This document shows, in pieces, positions 9,073 to 17,581 of a stretch of DNA of 64,000 bases. Position numbers and translations under genes: made by a program. The notes under the pieces were generated by a model. It had not been told where the DNA came from, did no database searches, and saw nothing but the letters and a program-made list of their open reading frames with translations. Each line of letters starts with the position of its first letter. Position 1 is the first letter of the stretch. Source of the stretch: Nonomuraea sp. SYSU D8015 (GTDB lineage Bacteria; Actinomycetota; Actinomycetes; Streptosporangiales; Streptosporangiaceae); the NCBI RefSeq assembly GCF_008065375.1, contig NZ_VJYI01000005.1, positions 248,001 to 312,000 on the forward strand. Direction: 5' to 3'.

Positions 9073-11838
9073 ATGCACGAACCCCCCTTCCGCGACCCGT
9101 CGATACCCCTTCCCGACCGGATCGACGACCTGGTGCGCAGGCTCACGCTCGGGGAGAAGGTCGGCCTGCTCCACCAGTACCAGGCCCCGGTCGAGCGGCT
9201 CGGCCTTGGCGCGTTCCGCACCGGCACCGAGGCGCTGCACGGGCTGGCGTGGCAGGGCCCGGCCACCGTGTTCCCCCAAGCCATCGGGCTGGCCTCCACC
9301 TGGGACCGCGACCTCGTCCGCAGGGTCGGCGAGGCCACCGGCGACGAGGTGCTGGCCTTCCACCACAAGGACCCGGCCGGAGCAGGGCTCAACGTGTGGG
9401 CTCCGGTGGTCAACCCGCTGCGCGACCCCCGCTGGGGGCGCAACGAGGAGGGCTACTCGGAGGATCCCTGGCTGACCGGGGTCATGGCGGAGGCCTACGC
9501 CCGCGGGCTTTGTGGGAGCGCTCCCGAAAATCTCAAGACCGCCCCCACGCTCAAGCATTTCCTCGCCTACAACAACGAGACCGACCGCTGCACGACCTCC
9601 AGCAGCGTGCCGCCCCGGGTGCTGCGCGAGTACGAGCTGCCGGCCTTCCGGCCCGCCGTCGAGCAGGGCGTGGCGGTGGCCGTCATGCCGTCGTACAACC
9701 TGGTCAACGGCCGTCCCGCGCACCTCAGCCCGCTGATCAATGATGTGCTGCGCGAGTGGGCGCCGGACGACCTGCTGGTGGTCAGCGATGCGTACGCACC
9801 GGGCAACCTCACCTCGCCGCAGGGCTACCACGACACGCTGCCGGAGGCGTACGCGCACGCCGTCAAGGCCGGGCTGGACAGCTTCACCCAGGACGACGAC
9901 CGCTCCGAGGCCACGCTGAACCACCTGACGGAGGCCCTGGAGAAGGGCCTGCTGGCCGAGGAGGACGTGGACGCGGCCGTGCGGCACGTGCTGTCGATCA
10001 GGTTCCGGCTGGGCGAGTTCGACCCGGCGACGCCGTACGACGAGATCACGGACATCGTGGTCAACTCCCCGGAGCACCAGGCGCTGGCCAGGGAGGCGGC
10101 GCGACGCTCGTTCGTGCTGCTGAAGAACGACGGCCTGCTGCCGCTCCAGGACGCGATGAGGGTCGCGGTGATCGGGCAGCTCGGCGACACCCTCATGGAG
10201 GACTGGTACAGCGGCACCCTGCCCTACGCCGTCACCGCCCGCGCCGGGCTCGCCGAACGCTGCGAGACGATCTTCTGCGAGGCCGTGGACCGGGTGACGC
10301 TGACCGCCGACGCCGGTCCGGTGACGGCCGACCCCGGCGGTGGACCGCTCAGCGTCGGTGTCGCCGAGGCGGGGGCGTTCGACCTGTTCGACTGGGGCGG
10401 CGGCGCGTACGCCCTGCGGTCCGTGACGACCGGGCGCTTCGTGTCGGTGGACGGCGGCACGCTGGTCAACGACCAGCCCGGGCCGAACGGCTGGGAGGTG
10501 CGCGAGACGTTCCGCATGGAGGAGCGGCCGCGCGGCACGCTCGTCCTGCGCCACATCTCCACCGGCTGCTACGTCGGCGCGGGCGAGGACGGCGTGCTGC
10601 GCCTGATGGACGACGCCGACCAGGCGGTCTGGCTGGCCATGGACGTGCTCAGGAGCGGCACCGACCAGGCCGCCCGCCTGGCCGCCGCGGCCGACGTGGC
10701 GGTCGTCGTGGTCGGTGACCATCCGCTGGTGAACGGCCGCGAGACCGAGGACCGCATGACGCTGGCCCTCGCCCCCGCCCAGGACGCCGTGGTCGCCGCC
10801 GTGCGCAAGGCCAACCCCCGCACGGTCATGGTCATCACCAGCGGCTACCCGCTCACGTGGACCGACGACGAGGTGCCGGCCGTGCTGTGGTCGGCCCACG
10901 GCGGTCAGGAGTACGGCCACGCCCTGGCCGACGTGCTGTTCGGCGACGCCGACCCGGAGGGCCGCCTCACCCAGACGTGGTACCGCTCCGAGCAGGAGCT
11001 CCCCGACCTCCTCGACTACGACATCATCGCCTCCGACGCCACGTACCTGTACTTCCGCGGCACCCCGCTGCACCCCTTCGGCCACGGCCTCAGCTACACC
11101 ACGTTCGACTACGCCGACCTGCGGGTCCACCAGGACGGCGAGGTCATCACGGCCGAGGCCACGGTCACGAACACCGGCGACCGCCCCGGCGTCGAGGTCG
11201 TCCAGTTCTACACCCACCAGCAGCGCTCCCGCGTCAAGCAGCCGCTGCGCCGCCTGCGTGGCTTCGAGAAGGTACGCCTCGCGCCCGGCGAGAGCCGCAC
11301 CGTCATCCTGACCCTGCCGGTGTCGGAGCTGGCCTTCTGGGACGTGACCAGGGAGCGGTTCGTCGTGGAGAGTGCGCCGCACCAGCTCATGGTCGGCCGC
11401 AGCGCCACCGACGTGCGCCTGAGCGCGCGCTTCGAGGTCGAAGGGGAGATCATCCCGCCCCAGTCCGGACTGCTGCGCGCGGCCGCCCACGACGAGTACG
11501 ACGCGATCACCTTCGTGGACGAGACCAAGACGGACGGGGACGCCGTACGGTCGGACGCGGAGGGTGCCTGGATCCTGTTCCGGCAGGTGGACCTGACCGG
11601 CGTCACGACGTGCGTGGCCACCGTGGGCAGCACCGAAGGCGGCATGATCACCATCCGCCGCGGCGACCCCCTCTACGGCCAGGCCCTGGCGACCTTCCCG
11701 GTGCCCAGGACCGACCGGTACGACTATCACGCCATCCCGGCATCCCTTGCGGCCGCGGACGGGGTGCACGATCTTTATGTGGTGTTCGAGAACGATGGCG
11801 TCATCCTGGCCGAGCTCGACTTCGGAGCCGAGGCTTGA
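9073..11838 (+). CDS. GH3 glycoside hydrolase with inserted and C-terminal accessory domains
   Basis: Predicted intracellular exo-beta-glycosidase, 921 residues, no signal peptide. The ATG at 9073 is six bases after AGAGGG. The GH3 N-terminal barrel runs to about 310, with nucleophile Asp239 in VVSDAYAP. The alpha/beta sandwich starts near ARRSFVLLKNDGLLPL. It is interrupted at about 434-513 by a beta-trefoil-like stretch (ALRSVTTGRFVSVDGG, then LRHISTGCYVGAG) that looks fascin-like. After a fibronectin III-like domain, the last roughly 120 residues resemble a CBM6-type module. Beta-xylosidase or beta-glucosidase activity fits the neighbouring xyloglucanase and importer. Its stop overlaps the LacI start. 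Confidence 0.9.
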   Translation: MHEPPFRDPSIPLPDRIDDLVRRLTLGEKVGLLHQYQAPVERLGLGAFRTGTEALHGLAWQGPATVFPQAIGLASTWDRDLVRRVGEATGDEVLAFHHKDPAGAGLNVWAPVVNPLRDPRWGRNEEGYSEDPWLTGVMAEAYARGLCGSAPENLKTAPTLKHFLAYNNETDRCTTSSSVPPRVLREYELPAFRPAVEQGVAVAVMPSYNLVNGRPAHLSPLINDVLREWAPDDLLVVSDAYAPGNLTSPQGYHDTLPEAYAHAVKAGLDSFTQDDDRSEATLNHLTEALEKGLLAEEDVDAAVRHVLSIRFRLGEFDPATPYDEITDIVVNSPEHQALAREAARRSFVLLKNDGLLPLQDAMRVAVIGQLGDTLMEDWYSGTLPYAVTARAGLAERCETIFCEAVDRVTLTADAGPVTADPGGGPLSVGVAEAGAFDLFDWGGGAYALRSVTTGRFVSVDGGTLVNDQPGPNGWEVRETFRMEERPRGTLVLRHISTGCYVGAGEDGVLRLMDDADQAVWLAMDVLRSGTDQAARLAAAADVAVVVVGDHPLVNGRETEDRMTLALAPAQDAVVAAVRKANPRTVMVITSGYPLTWTDDEVPAVLWSAHGGQEYGHALADVLFGDADPEGRLTQTWYRSEQELPDLLDYDIIASDATYLYFRGTPLHPFGHGLSYTTFDYADLRVHQDGEVITAEATVTNTGDRPGVEVVQFYTHQQRSRVKQPLRRLRGFEKVRLAPGESRTVILTLPVSELAFWDVTRERFVVESAPHQLMVGRSATDVRLSARFEVEGEIIPPQSGLLRAAAHDEYDAITFVDETKTDGDAVRSDAEGAWILFRQVDLTGVTTCVATVGSTEGGMITIRRGDPLYGQALATFPVPRTDRYDYHAIPASLAAADGVHDLYVVFENDGVILAELDFGAEA

Positions 11839-12839
11839 GCCGGCGCACGGTCACGATCTCCGAGGTGGCCAAGCACGCGGGCGTGGCGGTCAGCACGGTC
11901 TCGTACGTGCTCAGCGGCAAGCGGACGATCTCGGCCGACACCAGGCGGCGGGTGCTCGACAGCATCACCGCGCTCGGCTACCACCCCAACGCCGGCGCCC
12001 GGGCCCTGGCCAGCAAGCGCTCCAACGTGATCGCGTTGGTGCTGCCGCTGCGCGCCGGCATGCACGTGCCCGTGCTCATGCGCTTCGCCAGCGCCGTCGT
12101 CACGGCCGCCCGCCGCTTCGACCACGACGTGCTGCTGCTGACCGCCGACGAGGGCACCGCCGGCATCCGGCGGGTGGCCGCGAGCGCGCTGGTGGACGCG
12201 CTGGTCCTCATGGACGTGGAGCTGGACGACCGCCGCGTCCCGCTGCTGCGGGAGCTGGCCGAGCCGAGCGTGCTCATCGGCTTCCCCGCCGAACCCGCCG
12301 GCCTGACCTGCGTCGACCTCGACTTCCACGCCGCCGGGGCACGCTGCGTGGAGCACCTGGCCGAGCGCGGCCACGAGGAGATCGCCCTGCTCGGGGCCCC
12401 TTCCGTGGTGTACGACCGGGGCACCGGCTTCGCCACCCGCACCCGCGAGGGCTTCGAGGCCGCGGTGGCCGACCACGGGCTCAAGGGCGTGGCGCTGCCG
12501 TGTGAGGAGACGTTCGACGAGGTCTACGAGACCGTCCGCGATCTGCTGCTCGACCACCCGGGACTGTCCGGCCTGGTCGTGCACAACGAGGCCGCGGTCG
12601 GTCACGTGCTGGCCGCGCTGCGCCAGCTGGACCGGCGGGTGCCGCACGACGTGGCCGTGGTGGCGATCTGCCCCGACGACGTGGCCGAGCGCGCGAGCCC
12701 GCCTCTGACCTCGGTGCTGATCCCGGCCGAGGAGGTCGGCAGGGAGGCGGTCCGGCTGGTCATGGACAAGCTGGAGGGCCGCAGCGTCCCGGATTCGACC
12801 TTGCTCGCCCCTCTGCTCGCCGTCCGCTCCAGCACCTGA
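11835..12839 (+). CDS. LacI-family transcriptional regulator
   Basis: Repressor of 334 residues starting at TTG 11835, which overlaps the GH3 stop (TTGA) and has GGAG eight bases upstream. The N-terminal LacI helix-turn-helix is classical (TISEVAKHAGVAVSTVSYVLSGKRTIS). A periplasmic-binding-protein-like effector domain follows. Cotranscription with GH3 and a palindromic operator in front of GH3 point to local autoregulation by a sugar released from, or acted on by, the GH3 enzyme. Confidence 0.93.
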   Translation: MSRRTVTISEVAKHAGVAVSTVSYVLSGKRTISADTRRRVLDSITALGYHPNAGARALASKRSNVIALVLPLRAGMHVPVLMRFASAVVTAARRFDHDVLLLTADEGTAGIRRVAASALVDALVLMDVELDDRRVPLLRELAEPSVLIGFPAEPAGLTCVDLDFHAAGARCVEHLAERGHEEIALLGAPSVVYDRGTGFATRTREGFEAAVADHGLKGVALPCEETFDEVYETVRDLLLDHPGLSGLVVHNEAAVGHVLAALRQLDRRVPHDVAVVAICPDDVAERASPPLTSVLIPAEEVGREAVRLVMDKLEGRSVPDSTLLAPLLAVRSST

Positions 12840-12857
12840 GGCGACGTGCCTGTCGGC

Positions 12858-13502
12858 TCACCGGACCCGGACGGCGATGCCGGGGTAGTCGAGGACGATG
12901 CCTGACTCGTCGTAGACCAGGCGGCAGGCGAAGCCGTCGACCGAGGTGTAGTCGTAGCGCTGCCCGGGGCCCTCGTCGGGGATGCGGACGTAGTGCTGCT
13001 CGTCGAGTCGCTCGACGGCCAGGTCGAGGGCGCGGACGTAGACGGCGGGGGCGTCGGCCTCGTCGCCCACGGCCAGGCGCATGCGGTGCACGGGGAACGC
13101 GTTCGTCATCGCCGACGACTCCAGGTCCACGTCCAGGAGGCCGTCCAGGAGAGGAGCCGGGGCGCCGTCGACCCGCCAGTGCCCGGCCCCGTCGGCCTCC
13201 AGCGTGATGTGCCGCGTTCCGGCCGCGGAGCGTCCGGTCACTTCGGCGCGCCTGGTGATCCAGGCGGCGTCCACGTCGATGACGTAGCCGACGATCCAGG
13301 TGCGTCCGTCCTCGACGGCCGTCGTACAGCCCTCGATGCGGTGCCCGCCGTCCAGCGGGCGGAAGTATGCGACCTCGAAGCCCGTGCTCGCGTCGAGGTG
13401 CCGCCAGGCGGCGGTCTCCGGTGGAGGTGCGAAGGTCACGCCACCGATCCTGCCACGGCGCGGCAGTGCGATCATCCGGACAACGTCTGGGTCATGCGCC
13501 AC
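12858..13502 (-). CDS. Putative glycolipid-binding family protein
   Basis: 214 residues. The layout (AAWRHLDASTGFEVAYF, then EADGAGHWRVDG and ending in RYDYTSVDGFACRLVYDESGIVLDYPG, quoted in parts) matches the family annotated as putative glycolipid-binding (DUF1089-type). The biochemical role is not established. The GTG start overlaps the stop region of the upstream GNAT gene by 11 bases; an ATG at 13475 is an alternative. It probably shares a transcript with the GNAT and phosphatase genes. Confidence 0.7.
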   Translation of the reverse strand: MAHDPDVVRMIALPRRGRIGGVTFAPPPETAAWRHLDASTGFEVAYFRPLDGGHRIEGCTTAVEDGRTWIVGYVIDVDAAWITRRAEVTGRSAAGTRHITLEADGAGHWRVDGAPAPLLDGLLDVDLESSAMTNAFPVHRMRLAVGDEADAPAVYVRALDLAVERLDEQHYVRIPDEGPGQRYDYTSVDGFACRLVYDESGIVLDYPGIAVRVR

Positions 13503-14037
13503 CCGGTTCTGCCATCTCCACGGTGATGGCCCAGCGCTCGTGGTCGCGCCACGCGCCGTTGATGAACTGGAAGTTGGACGAGTAGCCCTCGCGCTGGAAC
13601 CCGACGCGCTTGATCAGGTTCAGAGAGGGGGTGTTCCCCGGCTGGATGTTGGCTTCCAGGCGGTGCAGCTCCAGCTCGTCGAAGGCATACCGGACCAGCA
13701 GCCGCAGGCCCTCGGTCATGTAGCCGCGCCGGGCCGTGGCGGCGTACGCGCAGTAGCCGAGGGTCCCGGCCTGGTGGGTGCCCCGGACGATGTTGTTGAT
13801 GTTGGCTCGGCCGACGATGGCGCCGGTGTCACGGCGGCAGATGACGAAGCCCTCGTGCGCCCGGCCGTCGAAGCGGGCGACGTACGCGTCGAAGGCCTCG
13901 GGGGTGGTGATGGGCCGTCCGGGCATCCAGGGGGCGAGGAAGTCGGCGCTTTCCCTGTTCAGAGCCACGAACTCGGCCCGGTCGGGCAACGCGAGGTGCC
14001 GGATGCCGACGCGGGGCCCTCGGACGAGGTAGGTCAT
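13492..14037 (-). CDS. GNAT-family N-acetyltransferase (RimJ/RimL-like)
   Basis: 181 residues. The acetyl-CoA-binding region (GYCAYAATARRGYMTEGLRL) and the C-terminal NTPSLNLIKRVGFQREG element are typical of RimJ/RimL-type acetyltransferases that modify N-terminal or small-molecule amines. The ATG at 14037 directly abuts the phosphatase stop at 14038. The substrate is unknown. Confidence 0.88.
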   Translation of the reverse strand: MTYLVRGPRVGIRHLALPDRAEFVALNRESADFLAPWMPGRPITTPEAFDAYVARFDGRAHEGFVICRRDTGAIVGRANINNIVRGTHQAGTLGYCAYAATARRGYMTEGLRLLVRYAFDELELHRLEANIQPGNTPSLNLIKRVGFQREGYSSNFQFINGAWRDHERWAITVEMAEPGGA

Positions 14038-14652
14038 TCAGGTGATGTTAGGAGATCCCGGCCAGGACGAGCACCGCCACGCACCGCCGTCCCACTCCAC
14101 GAGGAACGGGACCGCGTGCGGGAGAGGAGCCCCCCACACCCGCCCGCCCAGCCCGCAGAGCCCACTGAGCCCGATGGTGAGGCTCGCGACGTGCCCGACG
14201 ACGGCCACCGTCTCGCCCGGGTGAGCGGTCGCGATCGCGGTGAGGGCGGCGACGACGCGCGCGGCGACCGTGTGCCCATCCTCGCCGTCGCCCACCGCCT
14301 CGCCCAGCCGCCCGTCCACGACCCAGGACCGGAGGACCTCCCTCGTCCGCGCCCGGGTCGCCGGGTCGGTGGCGCCCTCCAGACGGCCGATGCCCATCTC
14401 GACGAGGCCGGCCACAGGGGTGACGCCGATGCCGAGCGTGCCCGCGATGATCTCGGCGGTCTGCCGGGCCCGGACCGCGGTGCTGGCGTACGCGTGGGTG
14501 ATCCCCTCCGGCAGGAGGAGCCGGGCGGCCTCGGCCGCCTGCCCTCGCCCTTCGGCCGTCAGCTCGGCGTGGGGGAGCGCGCCGGAGGCCCCGGCCGTGA
14601 CGTTCTGCGACTCGGCGTGACGCAGGCACAGCACGCGGACGAGATCGCTCAT
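14038..14652 (-). CDS. Histidine phosphatase family protein
   Basis: 204 residues. The phosphoacceptor motif LRHAES is near residues 10-15, TAVRARQTAEII is around 58, and the second catalytic His sits in VVGHVASLT near the C-terminus. This is the phosphoglycerate-mutase-like phosphatase superfamily; the substrate cannot be assigned. First gene of a tight cluster with GNAT and the glycolipid-binding-like protein. Confidence 0.88.
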   Translation of the reverse strand: MSDLVRVLCLRHAESQNVTAGASGALPHAELTAEGRGQAAEAARLLLPEGITHAYASTAVRARQTAEIIAGTLGIGVTPVAGLVEMGIGRLEGATDPATRARTREVLRSWVVDGRLGEAVGDGEDGHTVAARVVAALTAIATAHPGETVAVVGHVASLTIGLSGLCGLGGRVWGAPLPHAVPFLVEWDGGAWRCSSWPGSPNIT

Positions 14653-14680
14653 GCTCCGACGATACGACCCCTGCGGGCGC

Positions 14681-15436
14681 CTATGCGCCGGATGCGGACG
14701 GCGTGATGGGCGCGTGCAGGCGGACGCCCTCGGCGGCGAGCCGCTCCTCGTACGCGCCGGCGAGATCGCGCAGCGCCGCTGTGCCGTCTCCCTGGTACGC
14801 AGGACCGTGCATGAGGCAGAGCGTCGCCGGCTTCAGGCCGGCCAGGGCGCGGATGGTCGGGCCGGTGGACGGGGTCAGGCAGGTCGCACCGAAGGCGTCC
14901 TCCGCGGCCAGCGCCGGGCTGACGATCTCGTGCTCGGTCAGCGCCGGAGCCTGGCCCATTGCCGTGAACAGGTCGCCGCAGAGCAGGGTCCCCGTCGTCT
15001 CCTCGAAGAACAGGCCCGCGTCCCAGCCGTGCGGCACATGAGGCGTCTCGATCCGGCGTACCCGCTTGCCGCCCAGGTCCATGACCTCGCCGTCGGCCAG
15101 CTGCCGGGGCGGCCGGTCCGCGAGGTCGTTCACGGACACCATGCAGCCCAGGACGCCGTGCGCCACCTGCGCATCGGGCGCGGCGGCCAGCCACGAGTTC
15201 ATCGACCCGCACTCGTCGGCCTCGACGTGCCCGAACGTGATCCAGCGCAGCCGCGCGACCGGCACCACCCGCTCCACGGCCGCCGACACCGACGGGAACA
15301 GCGCCCGCAGACCGGTGTGGAACAGCAACGGCTCCCCGGCGTCGATCAGGAACTGGTTGAAGGTGATCCCGGCATCTGGGATGAATGTCGACAAGCGATA
15401 GATGTCCGGCGCGACCTCGGTAACGGTGGTGTCCAT
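14681..15436 (-). CDS. Metallo-beta-lactamase-fold protein, flavodiiron (ODP) type
   Basis: 251 residues from the ATG at 15436, which follows GGAGGAGGAG; a longer upstream frame lacks such a site. The metal motif is HVEADE (HxExD), the signature of oxygen-binding diiron domains in flavodiiron proteins rather than HxHxDH of ordinary hydrolases. HVPHGWD and LCGDLF supply further ligands. No flavodoxin domain is attached, so electrons would have to come from a separate partner. It may handle oxygen or NO; this is inferred. Confidence 0.8.
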   Translation of the reverse strand: MDTTVTEVAPDIYRLSTFIPDAGITFNQFLIDAGEPLLFHTGLRALFPSVSAAVERVVPVARLRWITFGHVEADECGSMNSWLAAAPDAQVAHGVLGCMVSVNDLADRPPRQLADGEVMDLGGKRVRRIETPHVPHGWDAGLFFEETTGTLLCGDLFTAMGQAPALTEHEIVSPALAAEDAFGATCLTPSTGPTIRALAGLKPATLCLMHGPAYQGDGTAALRDLAGAYEERLAAEGVRLHAPITPSASGA

Positions 15437-15935
15437 CGTGCTCCTCCTCCTGGAGCGGCCCCCTGCGTCCATCGTCGCACCCGGGGCGGCGGGACACGAG
15501 ACAGCCCTGTCGACCTGGCCGGTGGGATCGACGTCGCCCGGCACCGCAACAGACGGAGCCGCGCCACGCGTCCTTAGGGAGTGGAGGTGTGGTGTGACGA
15601 CATGGCCGAGCGTCCCCCGAGCTTCGAGGAATTCGTGACGGGCCGTGGAGAGGCGTTACGGCGGTACGGCTTCGTACTGACCGGAAGCGTCTGCGAGTCT
15701 CTATGTTTACCTGAGCATGTCGGGCAAATCGGGCGGGCGTGGCCGTGGCGGGCCGTCTGCGTACGGTCCCAGGGGGAGTGCGGGGGTGGCCGCGACGCTG
15801 TGGAAGCCGGTCCGCTGGTGAGGACCGCGTGCAAGCCCTGTACGTTCCGCTGGGCAGGTCGCCTGGGGTGCTTGGCCTGCCGGACGCCGGCCACTCCCGG
15901 CAGCACGTCGTCACGTCGTCGCGACGTCCGTCGGC
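15437..15935. other. Gene-poor gap with a sigma-factor remnant
   Basis: About 500 bases between two minus-strand genes. The first 165 bases hold the metallo-hydrolase leader. Plus-strand position 15602 onward looks like a broken sigma-factor start (listed separately). From about 15700 to 15935 I see no convincing gene, hairpin or repeat. Confidence 0.5.
15602..15690 (+). pseudogene. Remnant of a SigE-family sigma factor N-terminus
   Basis: ATG at 15602 encodes MAERPPSFEEFVTGRGEALR followed by RYGFVLTG. This matches the opening of actinobacterial SigE-family ECF sigma factors (FxEFVxxRxxxLxRxAxLLTG). The expected region-2 continuation (DxxxAEDLVQ) is absent and the downstream frame looks like noise. 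Best explained as a deletion relic. Homology is judged by eye over about 28 residues. Confidence 0.4.
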
Positions 15936-17015
15936 TCAGGTGAAGCGGCGGTAGCTGACGGAGCGTCCGTCGGCCGCCACCGGCGCCACCATGACGTCGG
16001 ATCCCGAACGCGGCGCGTGGATCATCATGCCGTCGCCGATGTAGATGCCCACGTGGCCGGCGGGATTTCCGAAGAACACGATGTCGCCCGGCTGCGGCGA
16101 CGACACCGGCTTCCCGCTCGCCTGGTATCCGGCGGCGGTCGTGTCACCGATCTTGATGCCCGCCTGGTTCAGGACGTAGTAGACGAGCCCGCTGCAGTCG
16201 AAGGCGCTCGGCCCGTTGGCGCCCCACACGTACGGCTTGCCGAGATGTTGCCGCGCCGCCTGGACGATGCGCGCCCCCGTGCCGGTTCCCGGTGTGAACG
16301 GCAACGGCTGCGGGGCCGCACCCCCGGGGTCGGCCAGGGCTCCAGGACTGCCCGGGGATCCTCCGCCCGGGGTGTACGAGGTGGGGGAATACCCGTTCCC
16401 GCCTTGGAACGTCGTCGTTGCCGGCAGGGTGACCGGTTTCCACTCGACGGTGTTGCCACGTGAGGGCCGCCATGGCTCACCGGTGGGACTGTCGATGGAC
16501 TCGAAGGTCGGCGTCCGGTCCTTCAGTTGGTTCGAGATGTCCCTCATGGCGATGGTCAGGGCCGAACTCGCCTTCCCCTCGAGATCCCTGGCCGCGGGGA
16601 GCGCCACCTCGAGCAGCCGTTTCGCCGCCGCGTCCGGCTTCTCGCGGTTCTCCGCCTCGAAGTCGACCATGTCCTGGCAGATCGAGGTGATCCTCGATTT
16701 CGCCGTCGCCAGATATTGGGCCGCTCCGTCGAGGGAGCTCGCGCTGCTGTCCAGCGCGTCCTGCAGCGCGACGCCGGCCTTGCGATACTTGCTCATGTAC
16801 TCGACGAAGGCGACGGCTGACGCGCCGTTCCAGGCGTTGTCCACATTTCCCACGGCCCTGTTGATCCGCCCCGCGTGGTCGCTCACCTTTCCCGACGCGC
16901 CTCGCCACCGGGTGGCTATGTCACGAATGGCATCGGGGTCGCTGGCGGTGATGTTGGTGTAAATCGCAACGAGCTCCGCGCCTGACGGTAACTGGGAGAT
17001 TCGCGTCAGGTCCAC
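15936..17015 (-). CDS. T7SS-type effector: WXG-like N-terminus with NlpC/P60 hydrolase
   Basis: 359 residues, GTG start overlapping the TAG of the upstream small gene by one base. Residues 1-125 form a WXG-like helical hairpin (DNAWNGASAVAFVEYMSKY). A Gly/Pro linker runs from about 200 to 245. An NlpC/P60 cell-wall hydrolase follows, with Cys274 in AFDCSGLVYY, His in AGHVGIYIG and a third polar residue downstream. There is no signal peptide, so export through the type VII system is inferred. It would cut peptidoglycan stem peptides. The same architecture with a different hydrolase recurs at 30199-31335. Confidence 0.85.
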   Translation of the reverse strand: MDLTRISQLPSGAELVAIYTNITASDPDAIRDIATRWRGASGKVSDHAGRINRAVGNVDNAWNGASAVAFVEYMSKYRKAGVALQDALDSSASSLDGAAQYLATAKSRITSICQDMVDFEAENREKPDAAAKRLLEVALPAARDLEGKASSALTIAMRDISNQLKDRTPTFESIDSPTGEPWRPSRGNTVEWKPVTLPATTTFQGGNGYSPTSYTPGGGSPGSPGALADPGGAAPQPLPFTPGTGTGARIVQAARQHLGKPYVWGANGPSAFDCSGLVYYVLNQAGIKIGDTTAAGYQASGKPVSSPQPGDIVFFGNPAGHVGIYIGDGMMIHAPRSGSDVMVAPVAADGRSVSYRRFT

Positions 17016-17314
17016 TACGCCGCCGCCCCGCTGGCTCTGTTGGCCGTGCGGACGTTCTGCTCGACAGTGTCAAGGGCCCGGCTGACGGCGTCGAGTTTGC
17101 CGCGGGCGGCTCCGAACTCGTTGCCGACCATCGTCTCGACCTCGCTGACGACGGAGGCCAGACCGGAAGACGAGCCGCCCAGCTTCCCGAAGATCGACTT
17201 CGGGAAGATCGAGGAGTCGGCGTTCGCGGCCGAGTACTTGAGCTGCTCGGCCGCCTTGCGCGCGGCATCCGCGCAGTCCTCGATCGCTTGGAAATGGATG
17301 TCGAGGGCTGCCAT
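17015..17314 (-). CDS. Small WXG100/EspC-like partner of the NlpC effector
   Basis: 99 residues from the ATG at 17314, preceded by GGGGGTACG. Helical, with a central SIFGKLGGSSSGLASVVSEVE turn. It is paralogous to the protein at 31332-31640, which has FGKLEGAGDLATKIDEV at the same place. The C-terminus reads NVRTANRASGAAA where the paralog reads NYRGAEGASGA, so the YxxxD/E export motif is lost here. It probably forms a heterodimer with the adjacent NlpC protein. Confidence 0.7.
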   Translation of the reverse strand: MAALDIHFQAIEDCADAARKAAEQLKYSAANADSSIFPKSIFGKLGGSSSGLASVVSEVETMVGNEFGAARGKLDAVSRALDTVEQNVRTANRASGAAA

Positions 17315-17520
17315 CGACACGTACCCCCTGGAAGATCGTCGTGACGTTCCTGACGTGACCATCTTGCCGCGAATGCCCATCCAGCCGCATTAGTCACAGA
17401 AAAAACAACAACGTCTCAACTCGGTGGCGGCTATTTCCACTCGGTGCAGTGCGTCTTGCCCTCCCGCCGGGAGCACAGATCCCACCGCACGTCCTTGACC
17501 GGGCGGGCGCCCGAAAGCGC

Positions 17521-17569
17521 GAAGCGCCCCCCACGGAGGCCCACGCTCTCGGGCCCGGGGGAGCGCTTC
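17521..17569 (-). terminator. Hairpin terminator after the Gly-rich membrane protein
   Basis: GAAGCGCCCCCC at 17521-17532 pairs with GGGGGAGCGCTTC ending at 17569. The minus-strand reading gives a long stem just downstream of the gene ending at 17582, separating it from the WXG-like/NlpC cassette. Confidence 0.65.
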
Positions 17570-17581
17570 TGAAAAGGCTGG

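Noticed and set aside
15717..15821. 34-residue Gly/Ser-rich open frame
   Set aside because: No ribosome site and biased composition; not distinguishable from noise in the sigma-remnant gap.
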